Of a stretch of 64,000 bases of DNA, positions 47,885 to 59,575 are shown one piece after another (positions within the stretch are counted from its first letter, which is position 1; every line of letters begins with the position of its first letter). The position numbers and the translations under genes were made by a program. Below the pieces are notes generated by a model. The model was not told where the DNA came from, made no database searches, and saw nothing but the letters and a program-made list of their open reading frames with translations. Origin of the DNA: Micrasema longulum (lineage: Eukaryota > Arthropoda > Insecta > Trichoptera > Brachycentridae); the NCBI GenBank assembly GCA_022494885.1, contig JAGVSM010005050.1:62001-126000 (forward strand), given 5' to 3'.

Positions 47885-48184
47885 GATGAAGAAGTTCAAT
47901 GCTATAGGAAATTGGATATAAAAAAATATTTTCAAAAAGAATTAGATTTCAATAAGAGTATTAAGTTATGCGGCGAAATTTCTTGAGAATGTATAAAAAA
48001 ATAATAAAAATGATTTCAATAAAAACGAACTTTGAATGACGTCACTAGTTCTTCCAAATGATCCAATGATAGTGTTGTGATAGATTTACGGTAGATAAAA
48101 TAATACGATAGATATAAAATAATATTTATTTGCTTGGTTCGATAGTCTGTTAACAAATAAAGAAATACACTAAACTTCGACATT
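47885..48184 (-). mobile_element. MITE-a copy
   Basis: Ends tgaagaagttcaatg and cactaaacttcgacatt with the 'agtctgttaacaaat' word; interior shortened and diverged. Confidence 0.6.
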
Positions 48185-48517
48185 TATTAATATTGCAAGT
48201 AGTGGAGTAGATGTACGCGTATCTATAGACTTCACGGACGAAAGGGTATTTAATGATTCTGGGTACCTTTTCTCTTCGTAGAAAATCGGTAAAAAGGTAC
48301 AAGAGTCCTTGATAATGTATGTCGCAATCAGAAGTTTACTGAAGTTGGAATAGTGCCAAAATCGTGAACGTTCGTAAAATTACTGAACTTATTACGAACG
48401 AGAAGTAAACGGAGTGCATAATAAAACGAGCTGTACAAAGATTTTAATCGGAGGCGGAGGCTGAGACCACTTACTTGGAAATAACATTTTGAACTTTATT
48501 TTTCTACTACAACACTG
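48185..48517. other. Unassigned DNA
   Basis: No domain, repeat family or RNA gene recognised, though composition is less AT-rich than its flanks. Confidence 0.3.
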
Positions 48518-48775
48518 CTACTACCACCACGCCACTTCTAAAGGGTAGGTACTATACCTGGTACTCTAGGTACTCTACCTGGATGGACCCCCCCCACACG
48601 TCTATTGTCAATTGTCATACATGCTCTTATTTGCTTTTGACATGACCAGACTTGAGATTTTAATTTATCTGATCATGCCACGTCTTTCTTAGTCGTCCCC
48701 GTTCTACGTTATCATTCATTCTCTCGCCATATTATGCATGTTTTATCATTCTTTTGTAGTGTATTCGTTCTACAT
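48518..48775 (-). pseudogene. Degenerate LINE family L1x copy
   Basis: The minus strand contains NVERGRLRKTWHDQIN and SGHVKSK, matching the NGNVRRGRPMKTRHDQ...SSHVKSRQ segment of the 34.7 kb copy. Its end carries the 'gcgtggtggtagtag' tail. Confidence 0.55.
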
Positions 48776-48777
48776 AT

Positions 48778-48935
48778 ATATAAATTTATGTATATGTATG
48801 TGTATGTGTATATATGTGTGTATGGATTTGTATGTGTGCATGTACGGGTAAAGATATAGATATGGATAAAGATATGGATATAGATAAGGATAAAGGTATG
48901 TATAAATAAAGATATAGATATATAGATATGTAAAG
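48778..48935 (+). repeat. (TATG)/(GATATA) microsatellite
   Basis: Mixed tatgtatgtgtatgtg and gatatagatatggata runs; no coding meaning. Confidence 0.85.
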
Positions 48936-49440
48936 AAATAATATTTTTTAAAAAAAGACTTTGTGCCTATTAATTATGTACACACTTCTGTTTTAAATTT
49001 TGGTATTCCGGTTTTGTATTTATTTTTTATCTTTTAATATTGCGATGTAATATACTTATTTTTTGCTTTTTTTTGCATTTTTCTCAATATTATTTGAAAA
49101 CATAAATTATATGTAAATTTTTTTCGCTCTTTATATTTAAGTTAGTAGTAATTGGTATTATACAACTATGTAGTGTTATCATATGTTTTCATGTAAAGGA
49201 TCTTTACCGACAAGCCGTATTAATTGGCTTGGTGAGTCCTGTAAAAAAATAATTTTAAATGTTTTTAAAAAAATAATAAAAATGGAATATTGTATGTAAA
49301 AAAAAAAGAAAAAATTAATTACATGACCAAACCATCTCAATACCCTTATATCAACCCTATCAATTATACAGGTTTAGATTTGTACTCTCGCCTGACTTCA
49401 TTTGCGTTAAAAATATTATATATGTAATTTTAAAAAGTAT

Positions 49441-49600
49441 ACTATGTTCAAATATGGGCAGAATGGTGAATGTTACACATTGTGTAAAGTGGCCACTTAA
49501 TCCAGCCATTGACAGGTCATAAGCCCTGTAGATGCCTAGACTTCTACATTACCTTATCTTAAATGTTCTTCATTTCTGTTGTAATATGTTAAGTAATTTA
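49441..49600 (-). repeat. Repeat Y copy
   Basis: 'gttcaaatatgggcagaatg', 'taaagtggccacttaatcc', 'cataagccctgtagatgcc' and 'ttctgttgtaatatg'. Confidence 0.65.
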
Positions 49601-49769
49601 TAGTAAAATGTTAAATCCATGGGAGTTTTTTCTTCTAGAAAAATATGACCGACTAATAGACCATTTTTGTAAATAAACTAAATTTCGGGGTTTTAGATTT
49701 GTAGCCCTCTTGAATTTAAGCAGCGATATGCTTCTGAACGGCCGTGAAAATCGTATGAAATTAAATATA

Positions 49770-50132
49770 CAGGATGTTCTTAAAACCCTGTCACATCCGA
49801 AACTACGATGATCAGTATAGGCAAGAAGACATATTAGGATATTAAAAAAAATATTTAGAACAATGAAAATTTTTCAAAATAAAATATTTGAAAGAACAAA
49901 TGGCTGCTTACTTCTGCAGGGGAGAAGTGAGGGGAGCGCGGCGCAGTATCAGACTCCCCCCCCCCCTCCTCGTTTCCCCGCTGCAGAAGTAAGCAACCAT
50001 TTGTTTTTTTTTAAATATTTTATTTTTAAAAATTTTATTCGTTCTAAAAAAATATTTTAATGTGCCAATATGTCGTCTTACTCATACTGATCGTCGTGGT
50101 TTCGGATGTAACAGAGTTTAATGAACATCCTG
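49770..50132. mobile_element. Foldback element with about 170-base inverted arms and TA flanks
   Basis: The left terminus caggatgttcttaaaaccct and the right terminus ...tttaatgaacatcctg are inverted. The arms match, with differences, through 'tcggatgt', 'atgatcagtat', 'atggctgcttacttctgcag'. TA lies on both sides (49768-49769, 50133-50134), fitting a Tc1/mariner-type target. A C-run and GC-rich loop at 49945-49985 sits at the hairpin tip. Confidence 0.75.
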
Positions 50133-50726
50133 TATATATGAAAACTTGAGCGTCACCACGAAACATACTAACCATCCTTTCCTTCATCTAATGTTTTAAA
50201 TCCGAACGTTTTGGTGGCAGTTTTTTTAAATAAGGAAGTCTTTTTCGATCATGATAAGATTTATCCTATTTGACGTTGGTTGATCATATTTTTGTAAAAG
50301 GAGGCAAATAAAACGCAGAATAAATAACATCGAAGAATAAAAGCATTTACGTCTTATTCAATTTCGGGAAAATTCTCCAAATGATAAAGACAAATAATAG
50401 ATTGTCTAGAAGTCACGATCCTCAGGAGTAAGAGGGCGGCTCGGCGAAGGCAGGGGTGACTTTAGGTCTGGGGGGGAGGCTTGCAAGTAATCTTATATTT
50501 TGTTTCTGGAACTTTTACCGGCTTATTCACTTTCGGAATTACTCCACTCTTTGGAAAAGTGGGTTATATTTTTAAGAAAACTTGCGTTTCATGGGAAAAA
50601 CAAAACGTTCGAGTGAATATGCGTTGCTTGTCTGTCTTTATTACGTAAATGCGGTGAATAAAATACGTAATACGCACCTACATAATGTAACATTGTTCTT
50701 CGGTTCTCGGTATTGCGTTAAATTAT
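50133..50726. other. Unassigned DNA
   Basis: A short GC-richer patch (gtaagagggcggctcggcg) lies at 50430-50480. No gene recognised. Confidence 0.3.
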
Positions 50727-51180
50727 TACTAATTTATTTTAAAGAAACAGTCGACAATGATATAGTAACATAAAAAAATACAGTTTAAAGACAGACCAGC
50801 GAATATTCCAAATAAGAATCATAAAAATTATTAAATTGTGTTACAATAAAAGGGTGTGTTTATGTGTATTTTTATGAGAGTAAGTGTAGATATGTGTTTA
50901 TGTGTATAAATGTAGGAGAGAGTGTTCAGGTGTGTGTAAGTGTGAGCATCATTAAATAGTAAGTGGAATCGTATCGCAGCCAGAAATAAGGAGTCTTAAT
51001 TTATTTTTAAATAAATTAAGGGGCATGTAAAATAAATATATCAATAGATGAAAAAAAGCATAATAATTAGAGCAGAACGATAGAGGAAAGTGTTGTGCAT
51101 AGTTAGTGCTACAGACTGGCAGATGGAACAAATACTTATTTCTTGTCGCGCGAAAGGGGACATTAAGATTAATTTTGGAG
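50727..51180 (-). pseudogene. LINE 3' end and tail, near-twin of 33.1-33.6 kb
   Basis: Shares with the 33 kb copy the C-terminal segment (NLNVPFRATRNKYLFHLPV) and the CA-rich tail ('ggtgtgtgtaagtgtgagca'). Small indels distinguish the two. Confidence 0.65.
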
Positions 51181-51924
51181 AGTGTGTAGGTTAAAATAAT
51201 CTACTTTATTATTTAGTAATTTATGTAAATAGCATAATTTAATTAATCAATAATGAATATTTAGTTTTTCTTTGTCGTAAAAAAAATTTTTTTCCTATTA
51301 ATTTTAAATTTATATCAATAATTATTTTAATTTTGTTTGTATTTATGGCTACTTGAGAATATTTTTTTAATTAAGTTACATATGTCTCTGTTATTTTATT
51401 ATTATAATTTGTTATTGCCATTTTAAGGTCTGATATAATTTTAAATGACAAAATCGACGTTTCATTGTCCCGTTTTCCGCACACCAAAACTGAACTGATT
51501 TTGTTATTTTTTGAAGAAGAGTATCATAAAGATATTTTCTGTGTTGGTACCTTTTCCTCTTTTCAAAATTAGTTACTATGTTTGTATACCGTTCGTCCAA
51601 AGACAGAAGACAAAACTGGGCCCTTTTATGGATCTTTAAATGGTCGTAGCTCCCATACGAAACCAGTTCTAGTGCCATAACCAGGGAGAAAATACGTTTG
51701 TTTAAAGAAAAGTCGGACCGCGTTTCCTCTCAACCAAATTAAACTGATGATTTTTTAAATTTCCTTTTTTATATGTATCCATAGAATTAAGAATAGTCCA
51801 GAAACCGCATACGCACATCAAACAGGAGGTGACTCAAATACTCATAAATGAGTGGGCTTACGTTTTGACCCATTAGTTTCTTTGTAGACGTCGCTCAGTA
51901 CGCAACTCCTGATTCGAATTCAAC
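51181..51924. other. Unassigned AT-rich DNA
   Basis: The minus-strand frame at 51412-51678 is open for 88 codons but has no recognisable domain. It may be TE-derived. Confidence 0.25.
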
Positions 51925-52044
51925 CATGCCGTGTTGTGTCCTTTTAAAGTGTAGAAATACTGCTAGGATCTGAAAGAAACAGGATGCAATCACATTTCAT
52001 GAGAAATTATCAAATAAATGTGTTTGTCATAAATGCATTACTTA
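51925..52044 (+). pseudogene. Broken THAP-domain frame
   Basis: Reads MPCCVLLKCRNTARI, stop, KKQDAITFHEKLSNKC. The order M-x-C-x-x-x-x-C...K...FH fits the start of a THAP zinc finger, with a stop codon in the middle. Probably a dead transposase or THAP gene copy. Confidence 0.35.
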
Positions 52045-52689
52045 AAAATTGAATTATTTTTCCACCTGTCAGATTGTCGAAGTGTTGCCAGAGTAGTAAA
52101 AAAATTTACCCTACTTTGCTCATGTAATAAGAAAAATAATGAAAATTGAACCTCGGATTAAACAATGCCGTGGTGGACATTTGACCGACATTATCTTTAA
52201 AACATAAAATATTATTTAACATGATATAAAAATATCCGTTTTATGTAAAATAAAATTTGTTTTATATTTTAAGTTCAAAGTTCATTAATTCAATTACTTT
52301 TATTAAATGACCCTTTACTTATCTACTCTGTTGTGTCAATCAATGCTTCCGAGTGCACAATAACAAATTGTTTTTTTTTTACCTTACATTTGTGTTATGG
52401 TTATATTTTTCGCGATCTGGCAATATTACTCGGTGACTTTAAGTATGCGGGCGGTAAAAGTGTGTCTAAGTGGGGAAATTATTGGACACAGTCCGATGTA
52501 TTCAAATATGATTCTACGCTCCTTCTGGACTATTCTTAATTCTATGTATGTATCATTAAAACCTTGATATTTTCAAATACAGGGGATGTCAGTTTAATAC
52601 TGGAAATAAAGCGACAGTAAAAAAATACATATTTAAAGCACTAACTTTGTGGTTATTTATTATAATAAAATAAATGAAAAACAATTATG

Positions 52690-52765
52690 TTTTTAACCAC
52701 TTATTTTTTATTTTTTCTACTGACCGGTTTCAAAACCCTACCATCAAACATTAAACCTGCATTCT
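52690..52765 (-). repeat. Penelope-like terminal motif, degenerate
   Basis: The minus strand reads ttgatggtagggttttGAAA then CCGGTC, an A-rich run and 'aagtggttaaa'. The 3' half of the hammerhead core with the palindromic stem III is intact; the 5' half is decayed. Confidence 0.4.
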
Positions 52766-53179
52766 ACACAAATAGTAATATACTAAACCGGCATATACTA
52801 ATTAAATTGTTAACTTTAAAATTAGAGTAAAAAAGCACTCAGGCGCCTAAAAAATAATATTTTTTCTGAATTCGAAAACTATCTGATATATTAAAATATA
52901 TAATTTAAAGTTCTTTACGTTAAAAATAAAACATTGAAATTAGACAACTTGGAAATCTTTAAAAATAAAAAAGCGATTCATGATATAATAACCAAATAAA
53001 CAATATTTCCTTTAGTCCACTCCTGTCTAGATTTCAAAGATAGTATCCATCTCATTTCACACTTCCTATCTTCAAAATAACAACATGACAAAAAGATTTG
53101 ACTTATTAGCTCTATATATAGTGATGTATTATTTAGTAATCACTGTTAAAATAAAATAGGATAGAATTAATTATTTCGC

Positions 53180-53460
53180 TATGCCTTGATAAAGAAGGCT
53201 GTGTGGCGTTGGAAGCGGTCGGTGGAAAAAATACAAAATAAGTGGTTAAAAAGAGAGTTATCATTATTCGTCATAGGCAGGCAGCCTTTGCTGATGCGCC
53301 TATACTCCGTGTACTGATTTTTGTCCCAGTTCTTTTTCCTTAAAAAAAGCATCCAAACGGTTTTTGAACTGACTGACCGAAACGGAATGGACAACTTTGC
53401 TTGGCATTTTATTCCAGTCTAAAATTATCCTGCTGGAAAGAAGTTTTTCTTGGGATTTTT
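53180..53460 (-). pseudogene. LINE 3' end, copy 2 of the DWNKLP group
   Basis: Encodes LDWNKMPSKVVHSVSVSQFK then NRLDAFFKEKELGQKSVHG with a frame change, a standard C-terminal LINE segment. A second frame stays open to FQRHTAFFIKA. A poly-AT tail follows. Confidence 0.6.
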
Positions 53461-54446
53461 TTATTATTATTTTTTTATTATTTTTATTTATTTATTCATT
53501 CAAAATTACAAAATTAAATATTTATGAACTTATTAAGGCTTTTTAGGCTATGCCCGTGTCAAGCCACAATAAATAACAAAAAAATACATAGTAAAATTAA
53601 TTAGATCAAATTATAATGACATAGAATCACAATCTAGAAAAAAAGGTAAATGAAATAAATAATCAAATTTCAAAGAATACAATGCAAAAAAGATATCAGA
53701 AATAATTTTTAAAATATAAATTATACAAATTAAGAATCACACATAATCAAATATACAAAATAGTGGTATCATTAAAATCAACAAAATAATAGTAAAATAT
53801 AGTAGTATTAAAAAAATAAACACAAAATAAGAGCATGATTTAAATCAACAGAAAAAGAATATATTTATATATAAAAGCATAATTGAAATGATAATTGAGT
53901 TATGTTTTCTAGAAATTCACTCAATTATAGTAAGAAATATAAGGAATAGGAGCAATAAATCATATGCCAAATAACAGATGGAATTGGGGACGATAGAGCT
54001 TCCAGTTATGACCCCGTAAATTTGTGTGAGGATTCAATTTTTAAAAATTTTATAAATACATATTTACATATGCATAGAATTTTATTTACAATAATTCACT
54101 TTAGAAAAATACATCTTGAAATTAAGCTATAACATAATTTGATAAAATGTCCAGAAAGACTTCAGCGTCTGAGCGTGGGCCATCCCTTATTTAATGATTA
54201 ATACGTTTAAAGCATATATATATGGTATGCCATGACCATGAAAAGAAAAGAAAAGAAAAAGAAAAGAAAAACAAATCAACATATGCTGATATTACGAAAA
54301 CAGGATTTATTTGTAGTATCCATTATATCTATATTTAATTTTCATTTTAAAAAAATAAAAAAAAGTGTTAAAAAATCAATAAATAAATTAAAAAAATAAA
54401 TAAATTGATACATCTCATGCAGGAAGCAGTCATTAAAAGTCAGTCA
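53461..54446. other. Very AT-rich DNA, probable LINE tail and simple sequence
   Basis: Contains 'taggctatgcccgtgtcaag' and a (GAAAA)n run at about 54238-54270. No gene. Confidence 0.45.
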
Positions 54447-54458
54447 AAGTTGTATTAT

Positions 54459-54699
54459 CATCATTCCCTTTCCGTACTTAATGATGCATAGGGCACTGCA
54501 TTGGTACACCAATCGCGATTATTTTTGTCATATGAAGGTAAGATGATCAGTCTTACGCTTCAGGTACCAGTCCAGGGACTATGAAATATTCTAGTGTTAC
54601 CCTTTTAAATAAATATTTCATATCAACCATGCCAGGAATTGAACCCGAGACCTCTTGCGTGGCAGGCTTACGCGCTGACCATTACACCATGAGGCTGAC
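54459..54699 (-). mobile_element. tRNA-derived SINE, family B, with perfect target duplication
   Basis: The head on the minus strand has an A box (catggtgtaatggtcagc) and a B box (gggttcaattcctgg). The body runs through 'atagtccctggactggtac' to 'gtacggaaagggaatgatg'. The 12-base repeat aagttgtattat flanks it exactly (54447-54458 and 54700-54711), the mark of LINE-mediated insertion and of youth. Confidence 0.88.
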
Positions 54700-55250
54700 A
54701 AGTTGTATTATATTTATTTTATTTTAATATAACTTTATATTCATGAAAACCATTTTAGATTTTATAAAATAGTATAGGCTGTTAATATTAGGCAGGTTCC
54801 TTTATATTTATATGTATATTTAAATTTCCAAAAGATATGAAATCTCAATATCGTTTTATCTCAAAATTTCCTTTTTTGACATCCATTGTTTGTATTATCC
54901 TGTATCTTTCAAATGCATTAAATTCAATACAAAGTAAATAATATAAATATATTTATTATGCTGTGTTGAGTTCTCTTGAGATTATTAACTGAGGAAACGA
55001 TGCACTACTCGTTTGTTGATAACGCATTCTGAGTCACAAACGTAAAATAAATATTTATTCTTATCAAAACTGGTTAGCATTGTTCGGCGTGCAATATTGC
55101 AATCTGTACGTAAATGAAACAAATAAATACATTAATGATTTAATATCGCAAGAGTTAGGAACTTGTGCAAACTCCTGAAAAAATTTTACAGCAAAATCAT
55201 CTGAATCATCATAATAATCTATACGAGCAAAAAAAAGATAAACACTCAGA

Positions 55251-56000
55251 ATGAGGAAGATCAGTACAACGAGAAATTGGATATAAATTTTTTTTCTTAC
55301 GAGAGCGGGAAAAGCTGCCCAAGATAGCTCTCTGTAATCTGGTAGCCTTAGAATGTTTGTGCTGCATGAAGGTAATCCAGAAGCACAAAATATGCACTTT
55401 ATTGGATTGCGAAAAGAAGGAAGTGCATTCTTCACTTACTGGGATTCAATTGATTGGACATGATGTCGAAATGATTACAAAACTTTTTAAAAGCCTTGAA
55501 TTTTTTTTGGAAGCTACCAGATCTGTATATCCAACAGGACCTATAAAAGTTCCACGGATATTAGCGAGAAGCTCAATTCGGTAATCATAGAGAGGGGAAA
55601 GGTACAAGACCACAGGATGTGTTTAGATAATTGCTTAGTATATCCTCAGCATCGCGAAGGGGAAGCATTAAATTGTACAGCGAAGTTTCTTGAAAATATA
55701 CAAAAATAAAATAAATAAACTTTGAAAGAGTTCAATAGTTCATATGAATCAATCAATGATAAGAGAGCTGAGAAAGATATTTGGTTTATTTTCTGTCAAC
55801 GGACTCGCCGATCGGCAGAAATGACCAAAAATAAGCGGAATAGAACCTTGACGTAACATGAGGAGTAATTTCAGAAATACAAAACGATAAAAAATCATTG
55901 CACTCATAATACGACGTATATAAATTACGTAAAATAAATTTTGCCGTAGTTTAATAGTCTATTAACAAATAATGAAAAAAAAACCACTGAACTTCCTCTT
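55251..56000 (-). mobile_element. MITE-a, long form
   Basis: Terminal words tgaggaagatcagta and cactgaacttcctct. The extra internal segment contains 'gatagctctctgtaatctgg' and 'tagccttagaatg', which also occurs, inverted, in the 32 kb long copy. Frames inside are not conserved. Confidence 0.65.
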
Positions 56001-56244
56001 TGTTATCCAAATCTCCTTCTTTCCCACCTGCTAATAAGCCTCTAAAATACTTATAGAGCCTTAAAAAAACACATTGAAATCCGTTTTTTAATTACAAAGA
56101 GTTGTTTTAAAAATATTTTTCCATATCTACGTTGTTATTGTACTCTAGAACGTCGTTCGCCATAATAACACTATTTTGTTGTATTTATTTGATGCAAAAA
56201 ACATACGACAATAAAATAAAAAATGTGTCAATCTGTTTTCTGCG

Positions 56245-56550
56245 AGGCTTCAGGAGTTTTCCCATAGGTGGCGACTCTGACACTAGGCGCTGAAAGTGCT
56301 CCCGCTGAAATACTACAATTGTTCAGTGTCCGCGTTCTGTTACGTAGAGTGGGTCTTCAGTCGGGGAACAAACTCAGAGCCCGATAGACGCGCGGAAAAC
56401 TCTAGAAACATTTTTTATATTTCACGTGATTTTGCAGGTGTTAATATCAATATTAATTCGCAATCGATAACAACCAATCGCAACCTGAAAAATAAACGAG
56501 TGGGGTTGTGTTTTGATGTTGCGCGGAGAACAACTTTTAAAAATTAATAA
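56245..56550 (+). promoter_or_regulatory. GC-richer island, possible gene start
   Basis: A balanced-composition stretch with 'gttcagtgtccgcgttctg' and 'cagtcggggaac' rises from AT-rich DNA. It holds an open frame without recognisable domain. It could be a promoter/leader of a gene whose coding part is outside the window. Confidence 0.25.
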
Positions 56551-57302
56551 ACTCTTTAAAAAAAAAATACAAAATAAGGGTGATTTATTGACGACAGTAC
56601 GAAGAAAAGTGGTTTATTACAATTTATGATTTTTTTCATGCATTTATTCGCGCATGTGGATACACATACAAAAGTTTTTCAACGGTTCAATTAACGAATT
56701 AAACCACTGTGACACTTATGCCATGCTTTTTTTCGAGTGATTTGTTTTGAATTTCAACCGGTAAAAATAATACCACGCGAGGTTCTGGAATATTTGTTTA
56801 TTCTTGAATATTATTGAATATTTGAATATTTGTTTGAATTTTATTAATTGGGTTAGTGGTTTTTAATTCAAAATTTATGTAATTCTCGAGGATTTTTGGA
56901 GGTTTTTTTGTGGACGATGAGTGTAAAAAATCAATATGCAGGAGATAAATGCAGGCGAAGCCAACGAAATGCTGCAGATAAAGGACAAAAAAAACAAAAC
57001 TATCTGCCCCAAGTAATCTAAGTGGTGAGTATTTCCAATTACTGCTTCCAACAAGATACAAGACACAGGACAGAAATAAACTTTGTTGAGCCCATCTGGC
57101 GCTTGAGGTCCTTCCACGAAATTTAAAAAAAGCAGCAAGTATCCTGTATCGTCCCTTTTAAAAATGAAAACTATTATCCCAAAGCAGCGAAGATGTACAG
57201 ATTATTATTAGATTATTCAATAAATTATTCAAAAGTTTATACTCGTTCTCACCCATTTTATTTTTGTCCAAATTTTACTACAATTGATAAATAAACAACA
57301 AC

Positions 57303-57605
57303 AAACCATCAAGCCGTTTATCCGTATGGGTAGGCAGAGAGGATAGAACGCCATATCACTCTGTCTTGGCATACAGACCTCGCTTCCTCTACATTCTGAC
57401 ATCTTCTCATGCACGCATGCCGATTATTCCTATTCTTGACATGTCCATCTTCAAGTATTTGATGGACTTGATCGTACCATGTCTTTTGCGGTCTTCCTCG
57501 TTTTCTGCATCCATCAGCATTCGCATCGTAGATCCTTTTAGCCGTTCTTTCGCTGTCCATTACACATGTCCTAACCAACGCAGCACCCCTTTCTTGATTC
57601 TGTAA
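57303..57605 (-). pseudogene. LINE family L1x copy
   Basis: Encodes ERTAKRIYDANADGCRKRG, RPQKTWYDQVHQILEDGHV, KNRNNRHACMRRCQNVEEAR and RVIWRSILSAYPYG. It is the best preserved end of the family, with an uninterrupted frame of about 100 codons. Confidence 0.75.
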
Positions 57606-57633
57606 ATAAGCAATATAAATATCATATAATATT

Positions 57634-57894
57634 ATCATCATTATTCCATTTCCGCATCTAATAGTGCATAGGGCACTGCATTGGTACATCAATTGCAGCG
57701 TATCTAGATTTTTTTTTTTCATTCAAGGTAAGATGATCAGTCTTACGCTTCAGGTACTAGTCCAGGGACTATGAAATATTCCAGTGTAAAAACACCATTT
57801 AAAATAAATATTTAATTTCAACCATGTCGGGAATCGAACCTGAAACCTCTTGCGCGATAGGCAAAAGCACTAACCACTACACCACGATGCCAAC
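57634..57894 (-). mobile_element. tRNA-derived SINE, family B
   Basis: Same head and body as the 54.5 kb copy. A second head-like scrap follows at 57945-57977 (gcgctgaccattacaccacg). Confidence 0.8.
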
Positions 57895-58045
57895 ATGTTT
57901 TTGTTTCCATAACACTTAAATCACATTGATGTAAAAGTGGTAGGCAATAGCGCTGACCATTACACCACGAGGCCGACATATTATATTTTAAAATTATAGT
58001 TGGATAATTTATGTAGTGCTATTTTTGTGAACAATAAATAAATTT

Positions 58046-58610
58046 TCCAGCACGTCTTGCAGCTACAGAGCGCATGTACGATCGGGATTTTAGTTCCTCG
58101 TTTCTAATTATGATCTATTTCAGAACAAATTGGACCTAGTCTTGCTGCTACAGAGTGCATAAACAATATCTCGCCCCCATTTATTATGTTTTAATTTGAC
58201 AATAAAGTTAAGTCGGTCTGGTGGTGTATTGGTCAGCGCGTTTGCCTACTATGCAAGAGGTCTCGGGTTCTATTTCCGACATGTTTTTGTATACAATATT
58301 TATTTGAAAGGGTGTTTTTACATGATAATATTTTATAGTCCCTGGACTGGTACCTGAAGCGTAAGACTGATCATCTTACCTTCACGCAATTTTTTTTTTA
58401 TTCAAGATACAATGCCGTCCGTGTACTAATGTGGTGCCCTCTGCACCATTAGGTGCGGAAAGGGAATGATGATAATACAATAAACTTTCGTGTTTGAATG
58501 ATATTAAAATAAATACAATATATATTTTTTCAAATAGGAGTCAGATTGTAACAAGTATTGCAGCTGCTGAGCGCACGGACGATTGAAATTCTAGACCCCT
58601 TTTTGAAGGT
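58046..58610 (+). repeat. Three related units split by a SINE
   Basis: Units at about 58046, 58136 and 58553 each read (t)cttgcagctacagagcgca-like, then an acgat word and a pyrimidine-rich 'ccccctttt'-type end. The SINE at 58211-58474 lies between the second and third. Confidence 0.45.
58211..58474 (+). mobile_element. tRNA-derived SINE, family B
   Basis: Plus-strand copy: head 'ctggtggtgtattggtcagc', B box region 'gtctcgggttctatttcc', body 'ccctggactggtacctg' and end 'gtgcggaaagggaatgatg'. Confidence 0.82.
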
Positions 58611-58719
58611 AGTCATAATATACATGTACATACTCGTACATCTTCAGTCATTCATCATATAGGTATATGTTTTAAAAAATTGCATATATCAATATTTTCA
58701 AACATACCTAATATAAAAG

Positions 58720-59050
58720 ACAGATCTATGTTTGGGGTGGGGCCCGGTTTTGTAACACTGGTCAAAAAACGTTTTTTTTAAAGAAACCGTTTCAAATTAT
58801 GATTGGGGAGGGGGGGGGGGAGATAGTTACGGTTTTGCCCACGCACCTTCAAACTGTTTTTTAGAAACAGTTTAATTTATTATCCTAACTAGTTTTTTAT
58901 TACCGTAACAGTTTGAAATCGGTTAAAGATTTTACCATAGAATAACCAATTTTAAATAACAGTTATTTTTTTGTAAAACTGTTTTAGCGGTTTTGGAATA
59001 AAAACGGTTCTTAAAAAACTGAAATATTTTTACTATCTGTAGTATTTATG
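58720..59050. repeat. Cluster of aaactgttt / aaaccgttt palindromic words
   Basis: The words 'aaaccgttt', 'aaactgttt', 'aacagttt' and 'aaacggtt' recur at least eight times, together with a G-run (58803-58820). Local inverted repeats are possible; no gene. Confidence 0.4.
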
Positions 59051-59354
59051 GTTCTATGAATATTTCCTTGCAATTTAACATGCCTAAAACCCCGTATTAC
59101 GGCACTGAAACTTAATTAAAAACTTTCTTTTTAAACAATATTATTAACTACAAAAAAATATTCCTAATTACACATCGGTCGAATATTTAATTAAACCGTG
59201 TCGTTTTCAAACCTTTACATTTTCGTTTAAAATTCATTATTTTAATGTGTATAACGATAACCACGTGACCCTACTAATATAAATTTGTTTTAAAATTTTG
59301 TATAAAATTGTAAGATTCAATATGTCCATGTATTTATAATTTTCTCAAACTGAA

Positions 59355-59575
59355 CGGTTTGGGTAGGTAGGAAGAAATTGCCTCAAGGCAATATGCCCGC
59401 CCTTATATGTTTATTTATTGTATATGTAGATTTATTGTATATGTATATTTATTGTATATGTAAATTTATTGTATATGTATATTTATTGTATATGTAGATT
59501 TATTGTATATGTATATTTATTGCATATGTATATTTATTGTATATGTATATAAAGTGTCAAATAAATAAATAAATA
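59355..59575 (+). repeat. LINE 3' hairpin tail with an internal 17-base minisatellite
   Basis: Begins 'taggaagaaattgcctcaag' (hairpin ttgcc-tcaa-ggcaa) and 'atgcccgccc'. It then holds about eight copies of a 17-base unit (tttattgtatatgtata, 59414-59548) and ends AAATAAATAAAT. Confidence 0.75.
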
